Position numbers and translations under genes: made by a program | Shown: positions 36,386 to 44,827 of the stretch, one piece after another | How the letters are laid out: each line of letters begins with the position of its first letter | Numbering within the stretch: the first letter of the stretch is position 1 | Assembly (NCBI RefSeq): GCF_001679005.1 | Contig: NZ_LXTW01000032.1 | Coordinates: 186,001-250,000 of the forward strand | DNA from: Moraxella nonliquefaciens | GTDB lineage: Bacteria; Pseudomonadota; Gammaproteobacteria; Pseudomonadales; Moraxellaceae | Direction of reading: 5' to 3' | Length of the DNA: 64,000 nt | The notes under the pieces: generated by a model | The model's input: the letters and a program-made list of their open reading frames with translations, nothing else | Told to the model about the DNA's origin: nothing | Database searches by the model: none

Positions 36386-37518
36386 TGACGTTTAGTACCC
36401 ATTTAGACACGCTTAATTGGGACGAGATTTGCCTGTCCATCTATGGTAAAACTGACCATGATGTCAAAATTGCCTTGACCAAAGATAAGCCAGACATGAA
36501 TGATTTGATGGCGTTATTATCACCTGCGGCGAGTCAATATCTAGAAGCAATGGCAGTTAAGGCACAAAAAATCACCCGTCAACGCTTTGGTAATACCGTG
36601 GGGCTATTTATCCCCATGTATCTGTCTAACTTGTGTGCCAATGAGTGTACCTATTGTGGGTTTTCGTTGTCCAATCCGATGGCTAGAAAAACACTCACGC
36701 ATGATGAGATTGTGGCAGAATGCCAAACCATTAACCGCTTAGGGTTTAGTCAAGTGTTGTTAGTAACAGGTGAATACCCCAGTCAAGTGGGCATGCCATA
36801 TTTTAAAACACACATCAAAACAGTGCGAGAGCATGTGTCATCTTTGTTGATGGAAGTGCAACCGTTATCAACCGATGATTACGCTCAGCTAAAATCATGG
36901 GGGCTAGATGGCGTCATGCTCTATCAAGAGACCTATCATAAGCCCAGCTATGCTTATCATCATTTAAAGGGAAAAAAAAGAAATTTCAACTGGCGATTAG
37001 ATGCACCTGATAGAATCGGACAAGCCAAGATTGATAAAATTGGGCTTGGGGTGTTGGTGGGATTGTCTGACAATTTTCGCACAGACTGCTACATGATGGC
37101 AGAACATCTACGCTACCTACAAAAAACCCATTGGCAAAGTCGGTTTAGCGTCGCCGTGCCACGCCTGCGACCATGTGCAGGAGGAATATCGCCACATTGT
37201 ACCATGAGTGATAAAGAGCTTGTTCAAGTGTTATGTGCATTGCGTCTGTTTGCCCCTGAGGTGGACATTGTGCTGTCTACCAGAGAGTCGCCAACATTTA
37301 GAGACCATGTGATACCCTTGATGGTAACACAAATGAGTGCCTATTCACAGACCAAACCGGGCGGATACTCATCAGCAGATAACCAAACAGCAGATGACAC
37401 ATTAGAACAATTTAGCATTGATGATGACCGCCACCCTAAAGCAGTTGTACGCAAGCTCACAGAACAAGGATTGCAACCCATATGGAAAGATTGGGACAGC
37501 TATTTGGGCAGAGAATGA
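36385..37518 (+). CDS. thiH: 2-iminoacetate synthase ThiH (radical SAM tyrosine lyase)
   Basis: ThiH cleaves tyrosine to dehydroglycine and p-cresol for thiazole synthesis. The ATG at 36385 overlaps the thiG stop, giving 377 residues, the normal length. An upstream extension of the same frame is inside thiG. The radical-SAM cluster is C84, C88, C91 in LCANECTYCGFS. Other ThiH marks are GEYPSQVGMPYF, LMEVQPLSTDDYAQLKSWGLDGVMLYQETYH and RLRPCAGG. ThiH is oxygen-sensitive; no thiO (glycine oxidase) is present here, so thiazole synthesis follows the ThiH route. thiF is not in the cluster. Confidence 0.95.
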   Translation: MTFSTHLDTLNWDEICLSIYGKTDHDVKIALTKDKPDMNDLMALLSPAASQYLEAMAVKAQKITRQRFGNTVGLFIPMYLSNLCANECTYCGFSLSNPMARKTLTHDEIVAECQTINRLGFSQVLLVTGEYPSQVGMPYFKTHIKTVREHVSSLLMEVQPLSTDDYAQLKSWGLDGVMLYQETYHKPSYAYHHLKGKKRNFNWRLDAPDRIGQAKIDKIGLGVLVGLSDNFRTDCYMMAEHLRYLQKTHWQSRFSVAVPRLRPCAGGISPHCTMSDKELVQVLCALRLFAPEVDIVLSTRESPTFRDHVIPLMVTQMSAYSQTKPGGYSSADNQTADDTLEQFSIDDDRHPKAVVRKLTEQGLQPIWKDWDSYLGRE

Positions 37519-37592
37519 ATGTTCATCTAATGCAATGTCTGCCCGATAAAGCGTATTTGGCACATAAAAATGACCATTAGCCAACTTTAACC

Positions 37593-37624
37593 AAAAACCC
37601 CAATCTAATAAATTGGGGTTTTTG
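37593..37624 (+). terminator. Terminator after thiH (shares a 15-mer with the one at 51983)
   Basis: AAAAACCCCAAT and ATTGGGGTTTTT pair around a short loop, followed by TTTTG. The 15-mer AAAACCCCAATCTAA is identical to that in the terminator at 51983-52015. Confidence 0.85.
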
Positions 37625-37642
37625 TTTTAAAATAAATCGTCA

Positions 37643-38926
37643 TTAACGTTCTAAAATACAGGTTACACCTTGACCACCTGCGGCACAAATAGAAATTAAG
37701 GCACGTCCTGAGCCTTTTTGAGCCAGTAGTTTGGCAGTGGTTGCTAAGATACGTCCACCTGTGGCAGCAAAGGGGTGTCCTGCGGCAAGACTTGACCCAT
37801 TGACATTGAGCTTAGTGCGGTCAATACTGCCTAATGGTTTATCCAACCCCAAACGGTTTTTGCAAAAATTTTCATCTTCCCAAGCGGCGAGTGTGGAGAG
37901 TACTTGACTGGCAAAGGCTTCATGGATTTCATAGAAATCAAAATCTTGTAAAGTCAGTCCAGCACGAGCAAGCATTTTTGGTACGGCATAAGCGGGTGCC
38001 ATCAGTAATCCTTCGGTCAGCCCATGTTTGCCAATAAAGTCCACAGCTGCTGTTTGTTGATGTGTGATGTAGGCAAGCGGTTCTAATCCATGTCTTTTTG
38101 CCCAGTCATCATTAGCAAGAAGTACGCATGATGCCCCATCTGTTAATGGCGTTGAATTGCCTGCGGTCATGGTTGGGTTGGCATTGCGCTTACCAAAGGC
38201 AGGTTTTAGGGTGCTAAGTTTATCAAGTGTGGTGTCTGCACGTAAATTATTATCACGACTTAACCCTTTATAAGGGGTCATCAAATCATCAAAAAACCCT
38301 GCATCATATGCACGAGCCAAATTTTGATGGCTGTTAAATGCCAACTCATCTTGGTCGGCACGGCTGATGTTCCATTCTAAGGCGGTGATGGCTTGATGTT
38401 CGCCCATAGACAAACGGGTGCGTGGTTCACCATTGGCAGGAAATGCCAGCAAATCCTTAGGATTGATGTGGGTTAGGGCGGTCAAGCGAGCTTTGGTGGT
38501 TTTGGCATTATTCATGGCAAGCAAGGGTTTACGAATGCCATCTCCTAAGGCAATGGGTGCATCAGATGTTGTGTCTGTACCGCCTGCGATACCGCTATCA
38601 ATAATGCCCAGTGCAATTTTATTGGCAATGGCAAATGTGGCTTGTAAACCTGTACCACACGCCTGCGAGATGTCATAGGTGGGTGTTGTAGGTGATAAGC
38701 GAGTATTTAACAGGGCTTCACGAGTTAGGTTTAAATCACGGCTGTGCTTTAAGACCGTGCCTGCCACCACCTCACCAATCTCTTTATCCGCCAAATCAAA
38801 GCGACTAACCAAACCGTCCAGTGCCGATGAGAGCATGTCAATATTACTGGCATCTGCATAAGCACCGTTTGAGCGAGCAAAGGGAATGCGGTTTCCCCCC
38901 AAAATGGCGACTTTTTTGATGGTCAT
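37643..38926 (-). CDS. Acetyl-CoA C-acyltransferase (thiolase)
   Basis: This 427-residue thiolase condenses or cleaves 3-ketoacyl-CoA. The active-site Cys90 lies in DISQACGTGLQA. EIHEAFASQVL, LNVNGSSLAAGHPFAATGGR (His) and SICAAGGQGVTCIL (second Cys) complete the set. It resembles the FadI/FadA2-type thiolases rather than the short FadA. It is divergent from fabG with a 298-bp gap. With the long FabG and MaoC dehydratase it forms a three-enzyme fatty-acyl set with the same layout as fadA2, fabG4 and htdX in Mycobacterium tuberculosis. Whether it works in beta-oxidation or synthesis cannot be told from sequence. Confidence 0.88.
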   Translation of the reverse strand: MTIKKVAILGGNRIPFARSNGAYADASNIDMLSSALDGLVSRFDLADKEIGEVVAGTVLKHSRDLNLTREALLNTRLSPTTPTYDISQACGTGLQATFAIANKIALGIIDSGIAGGTDTTSDAPIALGDGIRKPLLAMNNAKTTKARLTALTHINPKDLLAFPANGEPRTRLSMGEHQAITALEWNISRADQDELAFNSHQNLARAYDAGFFDDLMTPYKGLSRDNNLRADTTLDKLSTLKPAFGKRNANPTMTAGNSTPLTDGASCVLLANDDWAKRHGLEPLAYITHQQTAAVDFIGKHGLTEGLLMAPAYAVPKMLARAGLTLQDFDFYEIHEAFASQVLSTLAAWEDENFCKNRLGLDKPLGSIDRTKLNVNGSSLAAGHPFAATGGRILATTAKLLAQKGSGRALISICAAGGQGVTCILER

Positions 38927-39150
38927 GACTTATCCTTAAATATAAATGGGTAAAAGGTACAATGGGTAAATGATGGGTAAAAATTAAATCAAGTTGGTAA
39001 TTGTTGATTTTAAAAATGATGCAACATTTATCTGTTTATCATGCTAGATTATCATCATTTGGTTCAAAAAGGAAAATATTTTTTACTCTATTAACTAATT
39101 TTTTGTTATTTATATAAAATTTATAACTTACATTTATAATAAAGAAAATT

Positions 39151-39180
39151 TTGTGCTAACAATTATTTTTATGCTAGAAT
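39151..39180 (+). promoter_or_regulatory. Possible promoter of the long fabG
   Basis: TTGTGC (39151-39156) and TAGAAT (39175-39180) are separated by 18 bp, 45 bp before the fabG start. The rest of the 298-bp divergent gap (38927-39224) is A+T-rich with no other recognisable element. Confidence 0.4.
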
Positions 39181-39224
39181 GACGATGATATTTTTAAACC
39201 ATTTTAAACAAAAAGGATACTCAT

Positions 39225-40583
39225 ATGAGCGACCGCTATGGTGAATTGGTGCAATCAGGTTTGGGCAAAACTGTGGCAAAAAATTTGGGTCTGCCCACGC
39301 CCATAAAACTTGACCGCTTTGAAATGGGTCAGCCTGTGGTGCGTGGTGAAGTGGCATTAGGAACAGTAGGCGACAGTAATGTTAACCGAAGCATTAATGA
39401 GACTTTAAACGCACTAGATGCTAAAATTACCACCTCTGATGGACTGGATGAACGCCTTAGAGATGAAAATGTGCGTTTTAAAGTGGCGATTTTTGATGCA
39501 ACCAACATCAAAGATGCGGATGGATTAAAAGCGGTGTATGAATTTTTCCATAAAATCGCTCGCCACATCAAACCGTCTGGTCGGATTGTTATCATTGCTC
39601 GTCCGTCTTGTTGCACAGGTACGGACATTGATTTTGCATTGGCACAGCGTGCGGTGTTAGGTTTTATCAAATCACTTGCCAAAGAATTTAAAAAAGGCAT
39701 TACCGCCAATGTGCTATATACTGAGATTGGTGCTGAAAAACACCTAGACCACGCTTTACGTTTTTTTATGTCAGCAAAGTCAGCATATGTCTCAGGACAA
39801 GCGGTGTATATCAAGAACAATGGTGATGAGTTGTCTTTGGTTGACTTTGATGAGAACAAGCCCTTAAAGGGCAAAAAAATCCTAGTTACAGGGGCAAGTC
39901 AGGGTATTGGTGAGGCAGTTGCCAAAGTCTTAGCACGAGACGGGGCAGAGCTGTACTGCTTAGACGTGCCTGCTTCTTTGGCGGATTTACAAAAAGTTGC
40001 TGGTAATTTGGGTGGTCATGCCTTGCCACTTGACATCACCCAAACGGACGCTGGCGAACAAATTTTAAAAGCGTGTGGCGTGTTGGACGGTGTAGTGCAT
40101 AACGCTGGCGTTACTCGTGATAAAACCTTAGCCAACATGAGTGCTGATAAATGGGATTTGGTGTTAAACGTCAATCTAAATGCCATAAGTGCCATTAATG
40201 CTTACCTGTTTGCCAATGATGGTTTATCAGAGTCGGCTCGTATTGTCTGTGTGTCTAGCATCTCAGGGATTGCTGGTAATTTAGGACAAACCAACTACGC
40301 CATGAGTAAAGCGGGGGTTATCGGTCTTGTTGAAGCAACTGCTAAAAATTTGGAGGGTTCAGCACGTCGCATTAATGCTGTCGCTCCTGGATTTATAGAG
40401 ACCAAAATGACCCACGCCATGCCCTTTGCCATTCGTGAAGCTGGGCGTCGTATGAACTCAATGAGCCAAGGTGGTGAACCTGTGGACGTGGCAGAGACCA
40501 TCTCATGGCTATTATCACCAAAAGCATCAGGGCTAAATGGCAATGTGGTGCGTGTGTGTGGTCAAAGCGTGATTGGGGCATGA
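39225..40583 (+). CDS. High-molecular-weight 3-oxoacyl-ACP/CoA reductase (FabG4 type)
   Basis: This 452-residue protein is roughly double the length of an ordinary FabG. The C-terminal half is a complete short-chain dehydrogenase: TGASQGIGEAVA (NAD(P) binding), NAGVTRDKTLANM, SSISGIAGNLGQTNYAMSKAG with the catalytic Ser, Tyr and Lys, and PGFIETKMTHAMP. The N-terminal half (about 1-205) is a degenerate Rossmann-like domain, as in mycobacterial FabG4. It likely reduces 3-ketoacyl thioesters. AAAAGGA precedes the ATG. The MaoC dehydratase gene follows 69 bp downstream and the thiolase gene is divergent, so ketoacyl formation, reduction and dehydration are encoded together. Confidence 0.88.
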   Translation: MSDRYGELVQSGLGKTVAKNLGLPTPIKLDRFEMGQPVVRGEVALGTVGDSNVNRSINETLNALDAKITTSDGLDERLRDENVRFKVAIFDATNIKDADGLKAVYEFFHKIARHIKPSGRIVIIARPSCCTGTDIDFALAQRAVLGFIKSLAKEFKKGITANVLYTEIGAEKHLDHALRFFMSAKSAYVSGQAVYIKNNGDELSLVDFDENKPLKGKKILVTGASQGIGEAVAKVLARDGAELYCLDVPASLADLQKVAGNLGGHALPLDITQTDAGEQILKACGVLDGVVHNAGVTRDKTLANMSADKWDLVLNVNLNAISAINAYLFANDGLSESARIVCVSSISGIAGNLGQTNYAMSKAGVIGLVEATAKNLEGSARRINAVAPGFIETKMTHAMPFAIREAGRRMNSMSQGGEPVDVAETISWLLSPKASGLNGNVVRVCGQSVIGA

Positions 40584-40652
40584 TTTTTATTCATGACAAC
40601 TATTTATGAAACCATCTAAAATTTAGTAAATTATTTTATATAAAGGTATGAT

Positions 40653-41528
40653 ATGGCAGAACAACATTTTAAAGCATTGCCAAAAATGCACACCACTTAC
40701 GCCAATGTCATCAAAAGTCTGATTCCACACGGCGATAACCGAGCTGGGGCTCTGCCTGATTTGGTATATGCTGTGGATACACTTGCCATTGACCAAAATA
40801 ACTTGCAAGATTATCGGCGAATCTGTGGATTTATTGATGATGGGCGTGTACCGCCAACGTATTTTGCGGTACTCTCGCAAACATTACAGATGAACATGAT
40901 GGCAAAGCCTGATTTCCCCTTTGCCATGCTTGGACTTGTGCATTTAGAAAACAGCGTTACGCAGCATCGTCCAATTTTTGATACCGAAACGGTCAAGATG
41001 AGTGTGCAACTTGACAATCTGACCGCTCATGACAAGGGGCAAACTTTTGATTTTATTACCAAAGTGCATGTTGGTGATGAACTGGTGTGGCAGGGGACAT
41101 CAACCTATTTGTCTCGTCAAAAAAAGCCCGTCGATGAACCTAAGGTAAAATCTACCCCTAAAAGTGTGCCACGCTTAGAGCCTGATGAGAACGATTGGGC
41201 AGAACTCATTAACATCCCAGAGGACATCGGACGACGTTACGCATTTGTGTCGGGGGATTTTAACCTAATCCATTTGCATCCCTTATCGGCTCGGGCATTT
41301 GGCTTTCCTAAGGCAATCGCTCATGGCATGTGGTCAAAGGCGGCAAGCATTGCTCAGTTTTATGATTTACCAAAAGCATACCGAGTAGATGTATCATTTA
41401 AAGCCCCCATTTTCTTGCCATCTAAGATTGACTTTGTGGCACGTCAAGACGGTGATGGGCGAGTTTTTGCTTTGTATGCAGCTGGCAGTGAAAAGCCGCA
41501 CTTGCTTGGTAAAATTACGTTTTTATGA
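40653..41528 (+). CDS. MaoC-family (R)-specific enoyl-CoA hydratase/dehydratase
   Basis: This 291-residue double-hotdog protein has the hydratase-2 motif: FVSGDFNLIHLHPLSARAFGF, where Asp and His are catalytic, followed by AIAHGMWSKA. The N-terminal half (VPPTYFAVLSQTLQMNMM) is the degenerate hotdog, as in HtdX/FabG4 partners. It would hydrate or dehydrate trans-2-enoyl and 3-hydroxyacyl thioesters, between the FabG and enoyl-reductase or thiolase steps. AAAGGT precedes the ATG at 40653. It is probably co-transcribed with the long fabG and ends at a clear terminator. Confidence 0.85.
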   Translation: MAEQHFKALPKMHTTYANVIKSLIPHGDNRAGALPDLVYAVDTLAIDQNNLQDYRRICGFIDDGRVPPTYFAVLSQTLQMNMMAKPDFPFAMLGLVHLENSVTQHRPIFDTETVKMSVQLDNLTAHDKGQTFDFITKVHVGDELVWQGTSTYLSRQKKPVDEPKVKSTPKSVPRLEPDENDWAELINIPEDIGRRYAFVSGDFNLIHLHPLSARAFGFPKAIAHGMWSKAASIAQFYDLPKAYRVDVSFKAPIFLPSKIDFVARQDGDGRVFALYAAGSEKPHLLGKITFL

Positions 41529-41537
41529 TAAACAACC

Positions 41538-41569
41538 AAAAACAGGGCGATAACATTTGCTCTGTTTTT
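41538..41569 (+). terminator. Terminator after the MaoC-type gene
   Basis: AAAAACAGGGC and GCTCTGTTTTT pair (one wobble) around a 10-nt loop, followed by a run of T. It ends the fabG-maoC transcript. Confidence 0.8.
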
Positions 41570-41693
41570 GTTTTCAATTTTATGAAAATACATTTTGTGG
41601 GATGCCCAATGACGACAAACCATCCACGCATTTTAAACTTTTCCTAACACCCTTGCAAAATTACTCTACAATTTTTATCATAAGGTACACATC

Positions 41694-42941
41694 ATGTGGC
41701 AAGATTTTCCCGAACTGCTGTCTAAATTACAATTTGATGACAAGCCTGCTGGCGGCTCACTTGTCATCATCCATAAAGGCAAAACAGTAGTAAACACTGC
41801 CATAGGGCAAGCTCTACCGCATCAAAATTGGCATGCTCACACGCTGTCGGTAAATTTCTCTATCGGCAAAGGAGTGTTGGCAACGCTGATGGCGGTGCTG
41901 GTCTCAAAGGGGCTACTAGACTATGACACACCTATTAAGTCGTATTGGACAGAATTTGGGGTAGGAGGCAAAGAACATATCACGCCACGCCATGTACTAA
42001 CCCACACCTCAGGGCTGTTTAATATTACCACACTCACCAATGACACAGATGAATTGACCGATTGGCAGGCGATGACCACCAAAGTTGCCCAAATGTCACC
42101 AGACACCCCCAAAGGGCAGGGCGAACATGATTATGGCAGTGCCTATGCTGCATTGGTTCTAGGATGGATTTTGGGTGGATTGGTGGAGCGTGTAACAGGA
42201 TTGTCCTTACAAGATGCCTTAGATGAATACCTTGCCAAACCCCTAGGTTTATACAAAGAGCTGTATTATAAATTACCTGCTGATAAACTGGGGCAAGTTG
42301 CAAGACCTGTGCGTTATTTTGATGGCACACCCATCACCAAACGCAAGCCAACTTTAAAACCTGACAGCAAAGAGATGCTCTTAGTATATGCAGGGCTTGA
42401 CATTGCCCCTTTATGGGCGGAGAATGTAACCACGCTTAGCACAGCCAACATTAATAGGCTTTATTTTGACACCACCAAAATGAACCTTAGCAATTATAAA
42501 AATGCACTCATGCCTAATGGGCGTGATGGTATAGACTATCATCATGATAAAGTCATGCAAGCGTCCATTCCTGCCGCCAATGGGGTTTCTAGTGCCCATG
42601 CCTTAGCCGTGATATACGCCATGCACGCCAATGATGGTGTGTGGCAGGGACAAACACTCATCACGCCTGCCGTGCTTGCCGACATGCGTGCGGTGCGTGT
42701 GGATGGTTTTGATGCGGTCATGCCTGCCAACATGCGGTGGCGTTCAGGTTTTCATCGCTTATTTAGCTTACAAGATACACCACATGCTTATGGGCATATG
42801 GGTTATAATGGTTCGGTGGCGTTTTGCGACCCTAGTAAACATCTGTCCTTTGCCTTTATTCATAACTTTGACACAACCATGCTCAATGACGTCCGCCAAT
42901 TTGCACTGGTAGAGACAGCAATCGCTTGTGCCACATCCTAA
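41694..42941 (+). CDS. Serine hydrolase of the beta-lactamase/EstB family
   Basis: This 415-residue protein has the penicillin-binding/class C fold. The SxxK motif is S56-I-G-K59 in VNFSIGKGVLATLM. The second motif is the YGSAYAAL segment (Tyr near 148), and HTSGLFNITTL and YGHMGYNGS (HxG in place of KTG) follow. This arrangement is typical of EstB-like esterases and not of true beta-lactamases. No signal peptide is visible, which suggests a cytoplasmic esterase. The ATG at 41694 has AAGG about 9 bases upstream. It follows the fatty-acyl genes, and an ester or lactone substrate would be a reasonable guess, but nothing in the sequence fixes it. A low-level acyl hydrolase is all I can support. 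Confidence 0.82.
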   Translation: MWQDFPELLSKLQFDDKPAGGSLVIIHKGKTVVNTAIGQALPHQNWHAHTLSVNFSIGKGVLATLMAVLVSKGLLDYDTPIKSYWTEFGVGGKEHITPRHVLTHTSGLFNITTLTNDTDELTDWQAMTTKVAQMSPDTPKGQGEHDYGSAYAALVLGWILGGLVERVTGLSLQDALDEYLAKPLGLYKELYYKLPADKLGQVARPVRYFDGTPITKRKPTLKPDSKEMLLVYAGLDIAPLWAENVTTLSTANINRLYFDTTKMNLSNYKNALMPNGRDGIDYHHDKVMQASIPAANGVSSAHALAVIYAMHANDGVWQGQTLITPAVLADMRAVRVDGFDAVMPANMRWRSGFHRLFSLQDTPHAYGHMGYNGSVAFCDPSKHLSFAFIHNFDTTMLNDVRQFALVETAIACATS

Positions 42942-43056
42942 AAAATGATTGCAAAATACCCAAACAGTGTTATAATCATACGATTACTTTTATTTTTTAA
43001 AAATACCGTATTTATAAAATATTATTTAAAATTCATGCTTTATTAAGGAAAAACTT

Positions 43057-43989
43057 ATGAATTTAGCAACCCAAGATGGTAAAATGTGGCTAGATGGCGA
43101 ACTCATCAACCAGCCCGATGCCAAAGTTCATGTACTCACTCACAGCTTGCATTATGGTTTGGCAGTGTTTGAGGGCGTGCGTGCCTATCAGACCCCTGAT
43201 GGACGTACTGCCATTTTTCGCCTGCATGAACACACCGAACGTCTGTTAAATTCTGCTAAAATTTTTCAGCTTGATGTGCGTTATGGTCATGATGAACTGA
43301 TGGACGCCCAAAAAAAGGTGGTGCGTGAAAATAACCTTACCAGTGCCTATATCCGTCCACTTATTTGGGTAGGTTCAGAAAAACTTGGCATCGCTGCCAA
43401 GGACAACACCATTCATGCCGCCGTTGCTGCATGGCATTGGGGAGCATACTTAGGCGAAGATGGCATCAAAAATGGCATTCGTGCCAAGACATCAAGTTAC
43501 ACACATCATCACCCCAATGTTACCATGTGCAAGGCAAAAGCTGCTGCCAATTATCCTGTTTCTATCCTTGCCAACCAAGAGGCAACCAAAGCAGGTTATG
43601 ATGAAGCCATTTTGATGGACCCATTGGGCTATGTGTGCCAAGGTTCAGGTGAGAATCTATTCTTGGTGAAAAATGGCGAATTGCACACCCCAGATTTGGC
43701 AGGTGGGGCGTTGGATGGCATCACACGCCGTACCATCATTGATTTTGCTCATGATTTGGGTATTAAGGTGGTGGAGCGTCGCATCACTCGTGATGAATTT
43801 TATCTTGCCGATGAGGTTTTCATGACAGGCACGGCAGCTGAGGTAACGCCAATCTGTGAATATGACGACCGTGTGATTGGCAAAGGGGGGCGTGGTGAAT
43901 TGACCGAAAAATTGCAGACTTTGTATTTTGACGTTGTGCAAGGGCGTAATGACAAATATAAACACTGGCTGTCTTTTGTGGATGAATGA
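43057..43989 (+). CDS. ilvE: Branched-chain amino acid aminotransferase IlvE
   Basis: IlvE makes Leu, Ile and Val from their 2-keto acids using glutamate. The 310-residue class IV PLP enzyme has KVHVLTHSLHYGLAVFEGVRAY, RLHEHTERLLNSAKIF, IRPLIWVGSEKLG, the PLP-lysine segment TMCKAKAAANYPVS, GSGENLFLVKNG, GITRRTIIDFA and DEVFMTGTAAEVTPI. Length and order match E. coli IlvE. AAGGAAAA lies before the ATG. It stands alone and ends at a rho-independent terminator 44 bp downstream. Confidence 0.95.
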   Translation: MNLATQDGKMWLDGELINQPDAKVHVLTHSLHYGLAVFEGVRAYQTPDGRTAIFRLHEHTERLLNSAKIFQLDVRYGHDELMDAQKKVVRENNLTSAYIRPLIWVGSEKLGIAAKDNTIHAAVAAWHWGAYLGEDGIKNGIRAKTSSYTHHHPNVTMCKAKAAANYPVSILANQEATKAGYDEAILMDPLGYVCQGSGENLFLVKNGELHTPDLAGGALDGITRRTIIDFAHDLGIKVVERRITRDEFYLADEVFMTGTAAEVTPICEYDDRVIGKGGRGELTEKLQTLYFDVVQGRNDKYKHWLSFVDE

Positions 43990-44032
43990 ATCTGCCATCA
44001 AATCCCCAATACACCCAAACATGATTGAACTG

Positions 44033-44062
44033 ACCCCTAAATATTAAGATTTGGGGGTTTTT
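44033..44062 (+). terminator. Terminator after ilvE
   Basis: ACCCCTAAAT and ATTTGGGGGT form a 10-bp stem (one T-G pair) with a 6-nt loop, followed by TTTT. It closes the ilvE transcript. Confidence 0.8.
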
Positions 44063-44117
44063 CATCATCATCAAAATTTTCAAACTTTTTGATTAAAAAT
44101 GGTAATTATCGCTTGAA

Positions 44118-44136
44118 AATAATAATAATTATTGCT
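44118..44136 (+). promoter_or_regulatory. Fur-box-like sequence upstream of bfd
   Basis: AATAATAATAATTATTGCT matches the classical 19-bp Fur consensus at 13 of 19 positions, with the perfect inner palindrome AATAATTATT (44124-44133). It lies about 100 bp before the bfd-like gene. Iron repression of bfd by Fur is known in enterobacteria and Pseudomonas. Confidence 0.5.
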
Positions 44137-44154
44137 AATATAACATCATGTATT

Positions 44155-44176
44155 AATAAGAATAACCGTTCTTATT
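44155..44176. promoter_or_regulatory. Inverted repeat upstream of bfd
   Basis: AATAAGAA and TTCTTATT form perfect 8-bp arms around TAACCG, 63 bp before the bfd-like start. It could be a second operator or a leader hairpin. It is separate from the Fur-like site at 44118. Confidence 0.5.
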
Positions 44177-44238
44177 TATCTTAAAATGCAATCAACTCAA
44201 AATAACCAATCGCAACAGCATTCGCTAAGGAATTTGCC

Positions 44239-44433
44239 ATGTATGTTTGTATTTGCCATGACATCAAAGACACCCAAATCAAAACTGCCATGCTACAAGG
44301 CATAGATGACGTAGAGGCTCTACAAAATGAGCTGTTAGTTGGTACTTGTTGTGGCTGTTGCTTGCCAATGGTGCAGGACTTGGTTCATGAACATCATGCC
44401 AAATATGTGGCGGTGGATGCCATGGCAATGTGA
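44239..44433 (+). CDS. bfd: Bacterioferritin-associated ferredoxin (Bfd-like, 2Fe-2S)
   Basis: This 64-residue protein has the Bfd fold markers: MYVCICHDIKD at the start (C-x-C) and GTCCGCCLPMVQDL (the CxxC, with an additional Cys) about 32 residues later. Bfd carries a 2Fe-2S cluster and passes electrons to bacterioferritin to release stored iron. It sits about 435 bp upstream of two bacterioferritin genes on the same strand, which supports the assignment. The start ATG has AAGGAA about 10 bases upstream. The upstream DNA holds a Fur-like site and an inverted repeat. The tail AKYVAVDAMAM is unusual but short. Confidence 0.88.
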   Translation: MYVCICHDIKDTQIKTAMLQGIDDVEALQNELLVGTCCGCCLPMVQDLVHEHHAKYVAVDAMAM

Positions 44434-44681
44434 TGAATGCGTGGTTGGTATTTTGTAAATATTTGGTAAATTTATTTCTATAACATTTCTGGATATCAGT
44501 GCTTTGACATCGTCGTATCTGAATTAAAATTATCAATCAATATTCATTTTCAAGTTAATAAAATTAAATAATAAACCTTATTATTTGCAAATCATTAAAA
44601 TGATGAAAGTCATTGCCATCAATGATAAAAACAACAATATAATCAATAACTTAACTTATTTGAAAAGTCAGTTTTTCCAAC

Positions 44682-44706
44682 TCACCTAAGATTAGTGCTT
44701 GGGTGA
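44682..44706 (+). terminator. Terminator-like hairpin between bfd and bfr
   Basis: TCACCTAAG and CTTGGGTGA pair over 9 bp (one T-G) with a 7-nt loop, followed by AAATTTTTG. It could end the bfd transcript or a small RNA starting in this gap. Confidence 0.5.
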
Positions 44707-44779
44707 AAATTTTTGTTATTGTAATAGCCATTCTCACTGCGTAAGTCATTCGCAGTTCATTTGTCATACAAATTCTCTC

Positions 44780-44827
44780 TTGTCAATTCCCCCCTTTATG
44801 CTATATGATGTGTCTCATCATATAGCA
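44780..44827 (+). promoter_or_regulatory. Putative bfr promoter overlapped by a 12-bp-arm palindrome
   Basis: TTGTCA (44780-44785) and TATATG (44802-44807) are 16 bp apart. The palindrome TGCTATATGATG / CATCATATAGCA (44799-44810 and 44816-44827, 5-nt centre) covers the -10 box and the expected start site. It begins 70 bp and ends 41 bp before the bfr ATG. This is where a repressor would act. The binding protein is not evident. Confidence 0.55.

Noticed and set aside
39329..39874. 181-codon open frame antisense to the long fabG
   Set aside because: Shadow of a strong SDR gene; no domain, signal or ribosome site.
41694..42941. Beta-lactamase resistance gene
   Set aside because: SxxK is present but the third motif is HxG, there is no signal peptide, and the whole pattern fits EstB-type esterases.
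44599..44688. 29-codon frame beginning MMKVIAIND between bfd and bfr
   Set aside because: Faintly resembles the start of FMN reductases, but is too short, has no ribosome site and ends inside a hairpin.
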